Assembly (NCBI GenBank): GCA_029433155.1
Contig: JAQYTT010000003.1
Location: forward strand, 62,001 to 126,000
Source: Lactobacillaceae bacterium L1_55_11
GTDB taxonomy: Bacteria; Bacillota; Bacilli; Lactobacillales; Lactobacillaceae
Direction of reading: 5' to 3'
Length of the DNA stretch: 64,000 nt
Positions 26,601 through 41,600 of the stretch are shown here, one piece after another. The notes under the pieces were generated by a model. It was not told the origin of the DNA and did no database searches. It saw only the letters and a program-made list of their open reading frames with translations. A program made the translations under genes and the position numbers. Each line of letters begins with the position of its first letter. Position 1 is the first letter of the stretch.

Positions 26601-29600
26601 GTCAGCAAAGTAACGCTGATGGGGTGGAGTCTGCCCAAAAGCAGGCGGTTAACCAAATCAATGCTGTTCACCAGAACGGTGAGGCGGTTAGCGACCGGAA
26701 GACGGCTGCTAACAATGCCATCGATGATGCGGCTACCCAGGCCAACAACACGATTGATGCCAACAACACCTTGGATAACAATGAAAAGGCCGCTCAGAAG
26801 GCTGACGTCAAGACTGCTGCCGACCAGGCCAAGGCCGCAGTGAACGCGGTTGCGGATGCCCAGGGGGTTGAAAATGCCCAGACTGCTGGTGCTAAGAGCG
26901 TTTCTCAGGTGCCACATGATGGTAAGAGTTTGGCTGACCGGCGCACGGATGCTAAGTCCGCAGTTGCCAGCCAGGCCCAAAATACGAAGAACCAAATTAA
27001 TAATGATCAGGCCCTGACGACCGACCAAAAGACGGCCCAGAGCAACGCGGTTGACGCCCAAGTTGCCCAAGCGGACACGGCCATCGATAACGCGCAAAAT
27101 GCCCAGGATATCGAAGATGCCGGCAATACTGGTAAGCAAAACGTTGCTAGCCAGTACAAGCAGGGTGATTTGACCCAGGAAAAGCAGACCGCTAGTGCTG
27201 CCCTTGATCAAACGGCTAGTCAGACTAATCAGGCCATCGACAGCGATGATACTTTGACTGATGCCCAAAAGACGGCCGCCAAGAACCAGGTTGCAACTGA
27301 TTTGGCTGCGGCTAAGAACCAGGTTCAGTCTGCTCGAAGCGCTGATGACATCACTGCTGCCCAAAACAGTGGTATCAGCAAGATTAAGGCTGACCACCAG
27401 CAGGGTGATTTGAACAAGCAGCGCCAAGATGCTGAAAGCGATTTGGCCCAGAAGGCTAGTGATACCAAGACGGCGATTGCTAACGACCCAACCTTGGATG
27501 ACGCGGCTAAGACTAGCCAGTCCAACCAGGTTGACCAGCAGTTAGCCGCTGCTAACCAGGCCGTGAATGCCGCTGGTAACGCCGATGCCATCGTAGCGGC
27601 CCGCAATACTGGCGTTGCAAACATTACTAAGCAGCACCAGGCCAACAGCCAGTCAGTTGCTAACCAGCAGACGGCGGCTAAGAACGCTTTGACCGACAAG
27701 GCCACAGCGGCTAAGACCGTCATCGATAACGACCCAACTTGGACGACGGCTGAAAAGACCAGTCAAAAGAGCAAGGTTGATTCGGCTGCTAACACCCAAA
27801 TCCAGGCCATTAACCAGGTTTCTGCTAGCGATCCAAAGGCCGCTCAGACCATCGAAGACGCGCAGAAGCAGGGTAATACCGACATTGAAGCGGTTGAAAA
27901 CCAGCACGGTACATCCGTAGCTGACCGCCAAAGTGCGGCTAACCAAAATATTGATAATGAGGCTACCAAGGTTAAGAATGACATCAGCAATGATGCTACC
28001 TTGACCAATGCCGAAAAAACTAAGCAGAGCAGTGACGTTGATAATGCAGCCGCAACGGCTAAGGCTAATATCAACAAGGCCACTGATGCTCAGTCTATTT
28101 CGGATGCCGAAAATCAAGGTATCAGCGATGTTGATGCTAAGCATGTAAAGGGTAGTCAAAGCGTTGACCAGCAAAAGAGCAATGCCACGGACGCCTTGCA
28201 AGCTGAAGCTACCAAGGTTAAGAACGCCATTAACACCGACGTTACTTTGACCAACGATGAAAAGACGGCCCAGTCTAAGGCCGTCGATGACGCCCTTAGC
28301 CAGGCAACGGCTAACGTCAATAGTGCCAGTGATGCCCAAGGTATTACCGATTCACAAAACACTGGTATTTCAAAGATTGATGCTAGTCACGTGCCAGGTA
28401 AGTCGATTGACCAGCAAAAGAATGATGCTAATTCAGCGGTTGATAACACGGCTAATAACACCAACACCAGCATCAACAACGATAATACCCTGGATCAAAA
28501 CAGTAAGAATGACCAAACCAACGCGGTTAATAAGGCTAAGTCTGATGCCGAAAAGGCCATCAGTAACGCCCAGGCTGCTCAAGAAATTGAGGATGCCAAG
28601 AACTCAGCTCAGGAAAGTATTCCTAAGCTCCATGTGCCTGGTAAGGACATTACTGAACAGCGTACCAACGGTAAGGCCACAGTTCAGGCTGAAGCCGACA
28701 AGATTAACTCAGGTATCGATGCTGACCAGAACCTAGACAGTGCTACTAAGGCCGCCCAAAAGGCCAAGGTTAACAACATTGTTTCGGCTTCTGATAGCCA
28801 GTTGGACAACGACACGACTGCCGATGACATCAACAAGGATGTCCGCGCTGCCCTGGGTGCCATTGATTTGGTTGGCCAGCAGAGTAGCCAAAAGGATGCC
28901 CTGACGGCGGAGGCCAATACCCAGAAGAGCAACATCGACAACGATGCCACCCTGGATGACGCGGCGAAGGCCACCCAAAAGCAAGGGGTGGACTCTGCCC
29001 TGACGCAGGCTAACAACAACATTGACAATGCCACCGACAGCGGTTCAGTTACTAGCGCTGCCAGTGCCGGTAAGACGGCCATTGATGCCGTTCACCAACC
29101 TGGTAAGCCAGTTAGCGACACGCAGACGGCCCAGAAGAGTGCGGTTGATGATGCCGCTACGGCCGCTAAGACAGCCATTGACAACGATAAGACCTTGACG
29201 GACGCCGACAAGACGGTCCAGAAGGCTGCCGTTGATAAGGCTGCCAGCGATGCCAAGACCAACATTGACAATGCGAAGACTGCTCAAGCTGCTCAGGATG
29301 CCGCTACTCAGGCTGAAAAGACCATTAACGCTGCCCACCAGCCAGGTCAGTCCGTCAGCGACACGCAGACTGCACAAAAGAGTGCGGTCGATGACGCTGC
29401 TACGGCGGCCAAGACAGCCATTGACAACGATAAGACCTTGACGGACGCCGAGAAGACCCAGCAGAAGGCTGCGGTTGATCAGGCGGCTAACGACGCCAAG
29501 ACGGCCGTTGGTAACGCTACGGATGCCCAGAGCGCCCAGGATGCTGCCAACGACGGTATTAACAAGATTAAAAACGCCCACCAGGCCGGCCAGAGTGTGA

Positions 29601-32600
29601 GCCAGACCCAGACCGACCAGCAAAACGCAGTTGATCAGGCGGCTAGCGCAGCAAAGCAGGACATCGATAACGATCCTACTTTGACCGACGCCCGAAAGAC
29701 TCAGCAGAAGGCCAGTGTTGACCAGGCTGCTAGTGATGCCAAGACGGCCGTTAATAATGCTACGGATGCCCAGGGTGCCCAAGATGCTGCTAAAAGCGGT
29801 ATTGACAAGATTAAGGGCACGCACCAGGCCGGTCAGAGCGTTTCTCAAACGCAGACGCAGCAAAAGAGCGCCATTGATGACGCAGCAACGGCTGCCAAGA
29901 ACAAGATTGATAATGATGCAACCTTGGATGATGCCACTAAGACGGCCCAGAAGGACGCAGTTGACGACGCGGCCAACAAGGCCAAGATGGCCATTGACCA
30001 AGCGACGACCGCTCAAGCAGCCCAAGACGCCGCTAACCAAGGCACGACCAACATTAACAATGCTTACCAGCCCGGTAAGAGTCTTGATGATCAAAAGGCA
30101 ACCCAGGCTAAGGTCCTTGACGACGCTGCAACCGCTGCTAAGTCAGCCATTGACAACGACAACACGCTGACTGATGCGGAAAAGACGGCGCAGAAGGCGG
30201 CCGTTGACCAGGCGGCTAATACCGCTAAGACCGCGGTTAACAACGCGACGACTGCCCAAGCGGCTGAAGATGCGGTAACTAATGGCACCAAGCAGATTAA
30301 TGCCGCCCACCAGCCAGGTCAGCCAGTTTCTGACACGCAGACCAAGCAAAAGAGTGCCATTGATGACGCTGCCACCGCGGCTGAAAACAAGATTGATAGT
30401 GATTCAAACCTGACCGACGCCCAAAAGGCTGCTCAGAAGGCCCAGGTTGAAAAGGCCGCTAACGACGCCAAGACGGCCGTTGATAATGCGACCGACGCCC
30501 AGGCCGCTCAAGATGCTGCTAATAATGGTACCAAGGCCATCAACGGTGTTTACCAGCCAGGTCAGCCAATTGGTAACACGCAGACGCAGCAGAAGAGTGC
30601 CATTGACGATGCTGCCACGGCTGCTAAGAACAAGATTGTGGCCGACAACACCCTGACGGATGCCCAAAAGGCCAACCAAGAAGCGGCTGTTGACCAAGCG
30701 GCCAACAATGCCAAGGCGGCGGTTGACCAGGCTAAGACCGCCCAGGAAGTTCAAACGGCTACCGACGACGGCACCAAGGCCATTAACAATGCTTATCAGC
30801 CAGGTCAGCCAGTTTCCGACACGCAGACCAAGCAAAAGAGCGCCATTGACGACGCTGCCACGGCTGCTAAGAACAAGATTGCGGCTGATAACACCCTGAC
30901 GGATGCTCAAAAGGCATCCCAAGAAGCTGCGGTTGATCAGGCTGCTAACGACGCCAAGAACGCCATTGGCCAGGCGACGACCGCCCAGGCCGTTCAGGCT
31001 GCTACTGATGCCGGTACTAAAAACATTCAAAATGCTTACCAGCCAGGTCAGCCAGTTTCTGACACGCAAACCAAGCAAAAGAGTGCCATTGACGACGCTG
31101 CTACCGCTGCTAAGAACAAGATTGCTAATGACAATACCCTGACGGATGATCAAAAGAAGGCTCAAGAAGCAGCCGTTGACCAGGCCGCTGCGAATGCTAA
31201 GGAAGCCGTTGACCAAGCCACGACTGCCCAAGGTGCCCAGGATGCCGCTACTAACGGTACTAAGGCCATCAATGATTCTTACCAGCCAGGTCCATCAGTT
31301 TCTGATTCACAGACCAAGCAAAAGAGCGCCATCGATGACGCAGCGACGACTGCTAAGAACAAGATTGCCAACGACCCAACTTTGACGGACGCCCAAAAGG
31401 CGGCCCAAGAAGCTGCGGTTGACCAGGCTGCTCAGGCTGCCAAGGACAAGGTTAGTCAGGCCACGACTGCTCAAGCCGCCCAGGATGCCGCTAACAATGG
31501 TACGAATGCCATTAATAATGCTTACCAGCCTGGTCAAAGCGTAAGCCAGAACCAGGCGGCTCAGAAGGCAAGCTTGAACCAGCAGGCCAATACTGAAAAG
31601 ACGGCCATCGACAACGACCCAACTTTGACCGACGCGCAAAAGACGGCTCAAAAGGCGGCGGTTGACCAGGCTAACAGCGATGCCCAAACGGCGGTGGACA
31701 ATGCCCAGAACGCCCAAGACATTGAAAATGCTGTTAACCAAGCCAACCAGAAGATTAAGGATGCCCACCAGCCAGGTCAGTCTTTGGATAATCAAAAGTC
31801 TACTCAGACTCAGGCCATCGATGATGCGGCCACGGCTGCAAAGTCAGCCATTGCAAATGACCCAACGCTGGATGCTGCCACTAAGGCTAGCCAGACGGCC
31901 CAGGTCGAAAAGGCTGCCAACGATGCCAAGACGAACGTGAACAACGCCGCCAACGCTCAGGCTGCCCAAGATGCTACTAACGCCGGTAAGACGGCCCTTG
32001 GCCAGATTCACCAGCCAGGTAAGTCTGTGGCTGATACCCAGGCTGAACAGAGCAACAAGATTGATCAGGCTGCGGATGCTGCCAAGACAGCAATTGCTAA
32101 CGATGCAACCTTGGATGATGCTACGAAGGCTGAACAAACGGCCGCGGTTAACCAGGCTGCTAACAATGCCAAGACGGCTATCAGCAATGCTCAGAACGCC
32201 CAAGATGCTGAAGACGCAGCTACTAAGGGTGCTAACGACGTTGCCAACGCCCACCAGCAAGGTCAGCCAGTTGCCCAGACGCAAATTAATCAGAAGAACC
32301 AGGTTGACCAGGCTGCTAGTGCGGCTAAGACGGCCATCGATAACGACACGACTTTGACGGACGCCCAAAAGGCGGCCCAGAAGACGGCCGTTGATCAGGA
32401 TGCTGCTAAGGCCAAGGCCAACGTTGACAGTGCGACGACTGCTCAGGCGGCTAAGGATGCGGCCAGCCAAGGCACGACCACTATCAACAAGGACCACCAG
32501 CCAGGTCAGTCGGTCGCAACCACCCAGGCTAGTCAGAAGCAAAACGTGGACCAGGCTGCTACAGCTGCCAAGGCCACGATTGCCAACGACCCAACCTTGG

Positions 32601-35600
32601 ATGATGCGGCTAAGACTAGCCAGGAACAGGCGGTTGACCATGCAGCTAATAATGCTAAGTCAGCCATTGACCAGGCTACTGACGCCCAGGGTGCTCAGGA
32701 TGCTGCGCAAAGTGGTATCAACACCATTAATGGTGTTCACCAACAGGGTCAGCCAGTTACGAGCCAAAAGACCGATATTCAGGGCCAGCTCCAACAGGCG
32801 GCTGAAACGATTAAGCAGGCCATTGATAACGACAGCACGCTGACGGACGCCGAAAAGACGGCCCAGAAGGCTGCCGTTGACCAGGATGCTGCTAAGGCAA
32901 CCCAAAACATTAACCAGGCCACGACAGTTCAGGCCGCTAAGGATGCTGAGAGCCAGGGAGAAACCGCTATGAAGGCGGACCACCAGCCTGGTACCTCAGT
33001 TGACACCCAGAAGGGTCAGGCCAACAGTGCCCTGGATAATGCCGGTAACAACGCTAGTTCTGCGGTTAATTCCGATCCAACCTTGACCAACGATGAAAAG
33101 AGTAAGCAGCAAGCTGCCATTGCGGCGGCTAAGCAGGCGGCTGAGCAAGCAATTGCTGCTGCCAAGGCTGCTCAAGACATCGAAAACGCCAAGAATAAGG
33201 GAACCAGTGACATTAACAGTGCCCACGTTCCTGGTAAGGATATTCCAACCCAGCAAGAAAACGCCCAAAAGGTGGTTCAGGCTGCGGTTTATGCCGCTAA
33301 CCAGGCCATCGACAATGATCCAACTTTGACGAATGCCGAAAAGGCTGATCAGAAGAACGCGGTTACTGGTAAGCAGCAGGCGGCTAACGAGAGTATTCAA
33401 AATTCTCAAAATGCCCAAGACATTTTGACCAACCAGAACTCAAGTTTGAACCTGATTAACAACGCCCACACGGCTGGTACTTCCGTTGCGGACTACCAGC
33501 AGGCTGCTAAGACGCAGGTTGCCCAGGGTGCCCAACAAGCTAAGGATGCCATCGATAACGATAACACCCTTAGTGATGCCGAGAAGACCGCCGAAAAGGC
33601 CAAGGTTGACCAAGCTGCTAGCCAGGCTAACGACAACATTACTGCAGCTACTACGGCCCAGGGTGTCTTGGATGCCCAGCAAGCCGGCCAGACCAACATC
33701 AACAACCAGCACCAGGCCGGTCAGGACCTAAACGACCGCAAGACTGCGGCCAAGCAGGCCCTCCAAACTGCTGCTGACCAAACGGATGCTGCCATCGACA
33801 GCGATCCTACTTTGGACAATGCCACCAAGGCTGCCCAAAAGCAGGCGGTGGCTGCTCAATTGCAGCAGGCTAACGATGCGGTTGCTAACGCAACGACTGC
33901 CCAAGATATCTTGAACCAGCAGTCTGATGGTCAAAAGACCATTGGCGACCAGCACCAGGCTAACAGCAAGTCGGTTGCTGACCAGCAAAACGACGCCAAG
34001 AACGCTTTGGCTAACACAGCTCAGCAAACTAAGGCGGCTATCGATGCTGATACGACTTTGACGGATGCCGACAAGCAGACCCAAAAGAGTCAGGTTGATA
34101 GCAACCTGCAGTCCGCTGAGCAAAACGTGGCTGCGGCTAACAACGCCCAGGCGGTTGAAGATGCCCAGACCCATGGTCAAAGCGCCATCACCGGTGCCCA
34201 CCAGCAGGGTCAGGACTTGGCTGATCAACAGACGACGGCTAAGAACGCGATTACGACTGAGGCCAACAAGACTAAGGCTGCCATCGACAACGATACGACT
34301 TTGACGGACGCCCAAAAGACGGCCCAGAAGGCTAACGTTGACTCAGCTGCCAGTGCTGCCCAGTCCGCCATCGCGGCTGCACCAAACGCCCAGGCCATTA
34401 AGCAGGCCCAGACCGACGGCACTAATAATGTAGACAACGCTCATCAGCCTCAGGCTGGTTTGGACCAGCAACGTACCGCTGCCAAGCAGACGATTGCTGA
34501 CCAGACTAACCAGACCAAGGCGAAGATTGATGCCGACCCAACTTTGACCGATGCCGACAAGGCTAGTCAGAAGCAGGCGGTTGACCAGGCGGCTCAGGCT
34601 GCGGATAGTAAGATTGATGCTGCCCAGGATGCCCAGAACATCGCCGATGCGACCCAGGCTGGTCAGAGCTCAGTTACTGGTAGCCACCAGACTGGTCAGA
34701 CCGTTGATAATCAAAAGCAGACCGCTATTGCAGCCGTGAACAAGGCTGCTGCCGATGCTAAGACGACCATCAACGCCGACCCAACTTTGACCGATGCCGA
34801 TAAGGCTAGTCAGAGTCAGGCCGTTGACCAGGCTGCTAGCCAAGCTAACCAAAACATCAACCAGGCCGGCAACGCTCAGGCCATTGCCGATGCGCAAAAG
34901 CAGGGCGAAACTGCCGTTAATGGGGTTCACCAACCAGGTAAGCCAGTTAGCGGTCAAAAGGATACGGCCAAGGCCAACCTGAACCAGGAAGTTACCAAGG
35001 TTAAGAACGCCATTGATACTGATACCACCCTGACTGACGCTCAGAAGACTAGTCAGAAGCAGGCGGTTGATGACCAGGCAGCTAAGGCAAGCACGAACAT
35101 TGACAATGCAACCACGGCGCAGGGCGCTACTGACGCCTATAACCAGGGTGTAACGGCCATTGACCAGCAGCACCAGCCAGGTCAGGCAGTGACGATGCAA
35201 AAAGGCCAGGCTAACCAGGATATTGATAACACTGGTAACACGGTTTCTAACGCAGTTAAGAACGATAACACCCTGACTGACCAGCAAAAGGCTGATCAGC
35301 AGGCTGCCATCGCCAAGGCCAAGGCCGCAGCTGCGGAAGCCATTGCTAAGGCCCAGGCTGCTCAGGCGATCGAGGATGCCAAGAACAAGGGAACCAGTGA
35401 CATTAACCAGGCCCACGTTCCAGGTGCTACGGTTGATGACCAACGTGCTAACGCTAAGCAGAACCTGCAAAAGGCCGCTGACCAAGCGGACGCTGCTATC
35501 GACAACGATCCAACTTTGATCGATGCCCAAAAGGCCGATCAAAAGAACCAGGTGACCGGTGACCAGCAGGCTGCTAACGATGCTTTGGATAAGTCAACGG

Positions 35601-38600
35601 ATGCCCAGAGTGTTCTGAATAGCCAAAACGATGGTTTGGCCCTGATTAACCAGCGCCACCAGTCGGCTGAACCAGTTGCTACCCAGCAGGATACTGCTAA
35701 GAGTGATTTGGCCAACGCCGCTACGGCCGCTAAGAGTGCCATCGACAACGATCCAACTTTGACTACTGCTGAAAAGCAGGATCAAAAGAACCAGGTTGAC
35801 ACCGCCGTTCAAAACGGTGACACGGCCATTGCTGGTACAACCACTGCTCAAGCAGCTAGTGATGCCAAAGACAAGGCGGTTAGTGCGGTTAACGCCGTTC
35901 ACCAACCAGGTCAAAAGGTAGCAGACCGTCAGGCTGCAGCCCAGTCAACGCTGACGGCTAAGGCTAATGACGTTAAGAACGCCATCGACAACGACCCAAC
36001 CTTGACCGACGACCAGAAGGCCAGTCAGAAGCAGGCCGTTGATAGCACTACCCAGCAAGAGCAAAGCAAGCTGGCTGCTGCTACTGATGCCCAGAGTGTC
36101 GATGATACTTTGGCCCAGGCCCAAACGGCAGTTGCTAACCAGCACCAAGCTGGACCAAGCCTGGCTGACCAGCAAAACACGGCCAAGACCGCGCTGGCTA
36201 AGGCCGTTAGTGACACCAAGGCTGCCATTGATGCCGACCCTACTTTGACTGATGACCAGAAGGCTAGTCAAAAGCAGGCGGTTGATCAGGCAGCCCAGGC
36301 CGCTACTGACAAGATTAACAACAGCACCCAGGCGCAGAGTTTGATGGACACCAACCAGCAAAGCATTGCTGGTGTGAAGGCTATCCACCAGGCCCAGCAG
36401 CCAGTTAGCGACCAGCAAAGTGCAGCTAAGAACCTGGTTACCCAGCAGGCTAACCAGACCAAGGCGGCTATTGATGCTGATCCTACCTTAACGGATGCTC
36501 AAAAGACCCAGCAGAAGGCCGCAGTCGACCAGGCTGCTAACCAACTCAACGGTCAGATTGATGCCGCCACTACGGCCCAACAGATTAAGGAATATACTGA
36601 CCAGGCCGGTGCACAGCTCAACAAGAACCACCAGAACGGTGAATCAGTTGCTAGCCGTCAAACCGATGCTAAGTCAGCCCTTGATCAGGAGGCTACTAAC
36701 ACCAAGGCGGCCATCGATGCCAACCCTACTTTGACTGATGACCAAAAGGCCAGTCAGAAGCAGGCGGTTGACCAGGCCACTGCGGCCGCTGAAACGGCCG
36801 TTGCTCGAGCTCAGACTGCGCAAGACATTGAAAATGCCACTCAGCAAGGTCAGGGCAAGATTACGGCTAGCCACCAAAACGGTACGGCGGTTGCTGACCG
36901 TCAAAGCAATGCCCAGGCAGCTGCCAAGGCTGAAGCCGATGCCCAAAAGAAAGTCATCGACGCTGATCCAACGCTGAACATCGCCGACCGGACGACCCAA
37001 AAGGCCGCCATTGATCAGGCTTTGCAGCAGGCCGATACCGCTATCAGCCAGGCTCAGACCGCCCAGGACATTGAAAATGCTCAGGCCAAGGCCGTTAAGG
37101 ACTTGGACGCCGTTCATCAGAGCGGTGAACCTGTCAGCCAGCACCAAGCTGATGCTAAGCAGCAAGTAACCCAGGCGGTTGCCGCTGCAAAGCAGAAGAT
37201 TGAAGCTGACCCAACTTTGACCACTGCCCAGAAGCAGGACCAGGAGAGCCAGGTTGATGCGGCCGCCGAACAGGCTAACAGCAAGATTGACCAGACCACT
37301 GATGCACAAAGTGCTCAGGATGCTGGTAAGTCCGGTGCTACGGCCGTTGCCGCTGTGCCACAGCCAGGTCAAAACCTGCCAGCCCAAAAGGCTGCTGCTA
37401 AGGCTCAGCTGACTGCCGCTGTTAACCAACAAAAGCAGGCCATTGCCGCTGACACGACCTTGACCAATGCCGCTCAGGCTAGTCAGGCTGCCGCAGTTGA
37501 TGCCGCGGCTAAGCAGGCCAGCGACAAGATTGACAGTGACCAGGACGCTCAGTCTATCCAAAATGACCAAAACACTGGTGTGAACAACATTAATGGTGTT
37601 CACCAACCTGGTGCAGCGGTCAATGATCAGGCTAACCAGTCTAAGACCAACCTGCTATCAGCGGCTGATCAGATTAAAAACCAGATTAGTACTGATGCAA
37701 CCTTGGACGACGCCCAGAAGCAGGCCCAAACCAATGCAGTTAACACCGCTTTGGCCCAGGCTACTCAGGCAGTTAACAATGCCACGACTGCCCAAGGGGT
37801 TGCCGACGCTGAAAATGCCGGTACTCAGGCCATTAACAACCAGCACCATGCCGGTGAAAAGTTAGAAGACGCCAAGACCGATGCTAAGGCTGAGATTGCT
37901 AACAAGTTGGCTGCTGTAAAGCAGGCCATCGCTAACGATCCAACCTTGGACAACGCGGCCCAGGCTAACCAGAGTGCTGCCGCTGATGCCGCTGCCCAAA
38001 ATGCTAACGACCAGATTGCCAAGGCAGCTGATGCCCAAGCAATTCTGGATGCAAAGCAAAACGGCGAGCAAAGCATTGGCAACCAGCACCAGCCAGGCCA
38101 GTCAATTAGCGACCAGCAAAATGATGCCAAAACCAATATTGGTCAGACAGGTGCTACTGCTAAGGCCGCCATTGATGCTGACCCAACTCTGACGGATGAC
38201 CAAAAGACGGCGCAGAAACAGGGTGTTGATGAAGCTGCTCAACAGGCTAACGCCACCGTTGATGCTGCCACAACTGCCCAAGGCATCGAAGATGTTGTCA
38301 AGCAGGCCGACACCAACGTTACCGGTGTTCACAAGCCAGGCAAGGCCATCAGCGACCAGCGGAATACGGCTCAGGCAGCCATCAAGGATGCCGCCAGCCA
38401 GGCCAAGGACAAGATTGATAATGACGTTACCTTGGCCAACGCCGCTAAGACCGCTCAAAAGAGCAGTGTCGATGCCGCTGCTGCCCAAGCTGATAATCAG
38501 ATTTCAGCGGCTACGGACGCTCAGCACATTGCTGATGCCCAAAGTCAGGGTATTAACAAGGTTATCAGCGTGCAGAAGTCCGGCGACCCAGTTGCTACCC

Positions 38601-41600
38601 AGCAGACGAAGGCTACTAGCGAGGTTGAGCAAGCAGCCAGCCAAGCTAAGGCCCAAATCGCAGCCGACCCTACCCTAAACGATGCCGATAAGACAAACCA
38701 GAGTAACCAGGTTGACCAAGCGGCTGCTACGGCAAAGCAAAACATCCAAAACGCCCAAGATTCACAAAGCGTTGAAGATGCTAGCCGGGCCGGCCAGTCC
38801 GCTATCAACACGGTACCAAAGTCTGGTGAAGCCGTTAGCGGTCAGCAAAGTGACCAGAAGCAGGCCCTTGACAATGCTGCCAAGGATGCCAAGGCTTCGA
38901 TTGCTAACGATCCAACTTTGAACAACGCCCAAAAGCAGACTCAAAGTGATGCGGTTGACCAGGCGGTCAGCCAGGCTAAGGCCGCGGTTGATGCCGCTAA
39001 GGATGCCCTGGGTATCCAGGATGCTGCTAAGAAGGGTGAAGATGCCCTTAACGGTATCCACCAAGCCGGTCAGCCACTGACCGATACACAAACCGCTGCT
39101 AAGCAGACGGTTGATGATGCGGCTAAGGCGGCTAACCAGGCTATCGATAACGATCCAACCTTGGATAATGCTGCTAAGGCTAGTCAGAAGCAGGCGGTTC
39201 AAACCGCTGCTAACAATGCCAAGGCTGCCGTTGACCAGGCCCCAAACGCCCAGACTGCTGAAGACGCCGCCAAGAACGGTTCCAACACAGTGGCTAGTGC
39301 TCATCAGCCAGGTCAGGCCGTTAGCGTTACGCAGACTGCTCAAAAGCAGGCCATTGATACTGCTGCTCAGCAGACCAAGACGGCCATCGATAACGATGAC
39401 ACCTTGAATAATGCTACTAAGCAGGCGCAAAAGGCTGCGGTTGATCAGGCTGCTAGCCAAGCTAAGAACAACGTTGACAGTGCCACAACTGCCCAGGCGG
39501 CCGAAAATGCAGCTAAGGACGGCGTGGACCAGATTAACAAGGCCCACCAGGCCGGTCAGCCAGTTTCACAAACCCAGGATGCCCAGAAGCAGGCCGTTAC
39601 GGCGGCGGCTCAAGCGGCTAAGGACACGATTGACAGTGATCCAACCCTGACGGATGCTGAAAAGCAGACCCAGAAGAACGCCGTTGATGCTGCTGCTACC
39701 AAGGCAGCCGACAATATCACGAAGGCATCAAATGCTCAGGCGGCTGAGGATGCTGCTACCAATGGCCAAAGCGCTATTAAGGCAGTCCATCAGCCAGGTA
39801 AGCCAGTCACTGACACCCAGACCGCTCAGAAGGCGGCCGTCACTGACCACGCTAACCAGGTTAAGAAGGACATTGATAACGATGCCACTTTGACCACGGA
39901 CCAAAAGCAGGCGCAAAAGGCTGCGGTTGACGCAGCTGCCAAGGCGGCCCAGGACGCCGTTGACAATGCCACGACTGCCCAGGGTGCTGCTGATGCAGCA
40001 GCTGATGGTCAAAAGAAGATGGATGCCCAGCACGTAGTTGGTACGCCAGTTACTAGCCAGCAGTCCACTGCCAAGCAGGCCGTTAACACTGCGGCCCAGC
40101 AAGCAGAGACGGCCATCGATAATGATCCAACCTTAACTAGTCAGCAAAAGGCCGACCAGAAGGCCGCCGCGCAAAAGGCTGCCGATGCTGCTAACCAGGC
40201 CATTGACCAGGCTACTGATGCGCAAAGCATCCAGGACCTGGCTCAGCAAGGTCAGACCAACATCAGCAAGGCCCACCAGCCGGCCCAAAGCGTGGCTGAC
40301 CAGCAGACGACTGCAAAGCAGGCCGTTCAAAGCGCTGGCGACAAGGCTAAGCAGCAGATTGACAACGATTCGACCCTGGATAACCAGGCCAAGGCTGCTC
40401 AGAAGAACCAGGTTGATGCCGCTGTTAAGGCTGCTCAAACTGACCTGACGCAAGCCACTGACGCCCAGGGTATTACCGATAAGCAGGCCCAGGCTGAGCA
40501 AAACATTGCTAACCTGCCTAAGTCTGGCAAGTCCCTGACTGACCAGCGTACTGATGCTGATAATGCTATCGACCAGGCGGCTAAGGCGGCTAAGCAGACG
40601 ATCGCTACTGACCCAACCCTAAATGACCAGGCCAAGTCAGATCAGCAAGCCGCAGTTGATAAGGCGGCTAATGATGCTAAGACGGCGGTTGGTCAGGCAA
40701 ACAGCGCCCAAGATATCGAAAATGCTACTAGCCATGGTCAGGCAAACGTGAACGCCGTTCACAAGGGCGGTCAGGCATTGACCGACCAGAAGAGCGCCGC
40801 AACCACGGCCCTCAACCAGGCGGCTAACGATGCCAAGGCTGCGATTGATGCCGACCCAACACTGACGACCGCTGAAAAGAATGCCCAGAAGGCAACCGTT
40901 GACCAGGATAACCAGACGGCTAGCGCCAAGGTTAACCAAGCTAACGATGCCCAAGACATTCAAAACGAACAGGCTGCTGGTACTCAGTCATTGAAGCAGG
41001 TTCACCAGGGTGGCAAGTCAGTTGCCGCCCGGCAAAGTGCTGCCGGTGACAACTTGAATAACCTGGCAAAGCAGGCTCAAGATGCCATCAGCACTGACAA
41101 GACCTTGACGGATGCCCAAAAGGCTACCCAAACGCAGGCCGTCAAGGATGCCTTGGCCAAGGCGCAAGACGCCGTGAACAAGGCTGCTGATGCCCAGGGC
41201 GTTCAGGATGCTGAAACCACTGGTACTCAGGCGATTAATGGTGCTCACCAAGCCGGTGAAAAGCTAGAAGACGCTAAGAATGATGCCAAGAACGCGGTTG
41301 ACACCAAGGCCAACCAGCTCAAGGCTTCAATCGATGCCGACCCTAGTTTGAACCAGGCTGCTAAGACCGCTCAGAAGAATGCGGTTGGTGCAGCGGCTAG
41401 TCAGGCCAAGGACAAGATTGACACGGCCACCGATGCCCAAGATATTCAGACGGCCCGTGATAACGGTACGACTGACATGGGTAAGCAACACGTTGCTGGT
41501 ACGCCGGTCAAGGACCAGCAAACTCAGGCAGCTACTAAGTTGACTGATTCAGCTACCCAGACCAAGGCGGCCATTGACGCCGATCCTACTTTGACGGACG

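Noticed and set aside
29045-30094. Long minus-strand frame (349 codons) rich in Leu, Val, Ile, Gly and Ser
   Set aside because: It is the complement of the repeat array. Similar frames occur at 26,459-27,427, 36,674-37,606 and 43,058-43,951 because repeated GCN, CAG, AAG and GAC codons leave few stops in that frame. There is no ribosome binding site or membrane-protein logic.
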